From JBMOKT01 sp049323895 (lineage in GTDB: Bacteria > Bacillota > Peptococcia > Peptococcales > BICA1-8), in NCBI GenBank assembly GCA_049323895.1, contig JBMOKT010000040.1, positions 1 to 30,265 of the forward strand: DNA of 30,265 bases, written 5' to 3'. Positions 30,163 through 30,265 of this stretch are shown here, one piece after another. Position numbers and translations under genes: made by a program. Under the pieces are notes generated by a model that searched no databases, was not told the DNA's origin, and saw only the letters and a list, made by a program, of their open reading frames with translations. Every line of letters starts with the position of its first letter. Position 1 is the stretch's first letter.

Positions 30163-30265
30163 TTAAATTATTTGTAGCATTTCACCTGTTTCTAGATAAT
30201 AATTTAACATTTTCTCTAGCATAGATGCCTCTTCAAAAAATGTCTCATCTGTATAGCTCTCAACA
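30163..30265 (-). CDS. C-terminal fragment of an unidentified protein, cut by the window edge
   Basis: An open minus-strand frame enters from the right edge and ends at TAA (30165-30163). The visible 33 residues include DETFFEEASMLEKMLNYYL and end TGEMLQII, with sensible helical composition. It converges on cotJABC. Too short to identify, and it could be a chance frame. Confidence 0.4.
   Translation of the reverse strand, partial: VESYTDETFFEEASMLEKMLNYYLETGEMLQII

Overview
The window looks like the chromosome of a low-GC, strictly anaerobic, spore-forming Firmicute (Clostridia, Peptococcales-like). The support is an SspH-type spore protein, a YtfJ/GerW protein beside a DUF2953 protein, a complete cotJABC operon, a superoxide reductase, Gram-positive lipobox and promoter signals, and two secreted proteins with copper-amine-oxidase-type stalk domains. 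No rRNA, tRNA, CRISPR array or complete insertion sequence was seen.

Left part (365-9612 on the minus strand, plus 13569-18113): the centre of interest is a probable sulfoquinovose (SQ) catabolic regulon. A GH31 enzyme at 16052-18058 carries all five residues that define the sulfonate-binding QQRWY set of E. coli YihQ, so it is read as a sulfoquinovosidase. It is co-transcribed with a GH116 (GBA2-type) glycosidase. A second block reads, in transcription order: GntR/HutC regulator, class II aldolase, PPi-type phosphofructokinase, sugar-binding lipoprotein, two permeases, MsmX/UgpC-type ATPase, and an L-fucose/L-arabinose-type isomerase. Together these could import an SQ glycoside, hydrolyse it, isomerise SQ to sulfofructose, phosphorylate it (probably with pyrophosphate) and split it to DHAP and sulfolactaldehyde. 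That is an Embden-Meyerhof-like sulfoglycolysis made of enzymes not homologous to the E. coli Yih set. Four promoters (gntR, aldolase, binding protein, GH31) each carry an AATATT-centred operator just downstream of the -10 box, which ties both blocks into one regulon. A TauE/SafE exporter is encoded just beyond the GH31 gene. No sulfolactaldehyde reductase or dehydrogenase is visible.

Between and beyond these blocks (9682-15998): trmB, a D-2-hydroxyacid dehydrogenase, a LOG-family protein coupled to a polysaccharide deacetylase, and several copies of an intergenic repeat built from TAGTGGC/TAGTGAC heptamers.

Middle (18239-21883): sspH, tauE-like, superoxide reductase, a 103-bp imperfect inverted repeat, and a minus-strand operon with a Tat-exported iron-sulfur protein, a formate-dehydrogenase-type cytochrome b and a YgaP-like membrane protein. 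That operon has no catalytic molybdenum subunit and has a CsoR/CstR-like operator in front of it.

Right part (22059-30265): two secreted stalk-domain proteins, the DUF2953-gerW sporulation pair, a two-component system with a small secreted coiled-coil protein upstream, cotJABC, and the 3' end of an unidentified minus-strand gene cut by the window edge.
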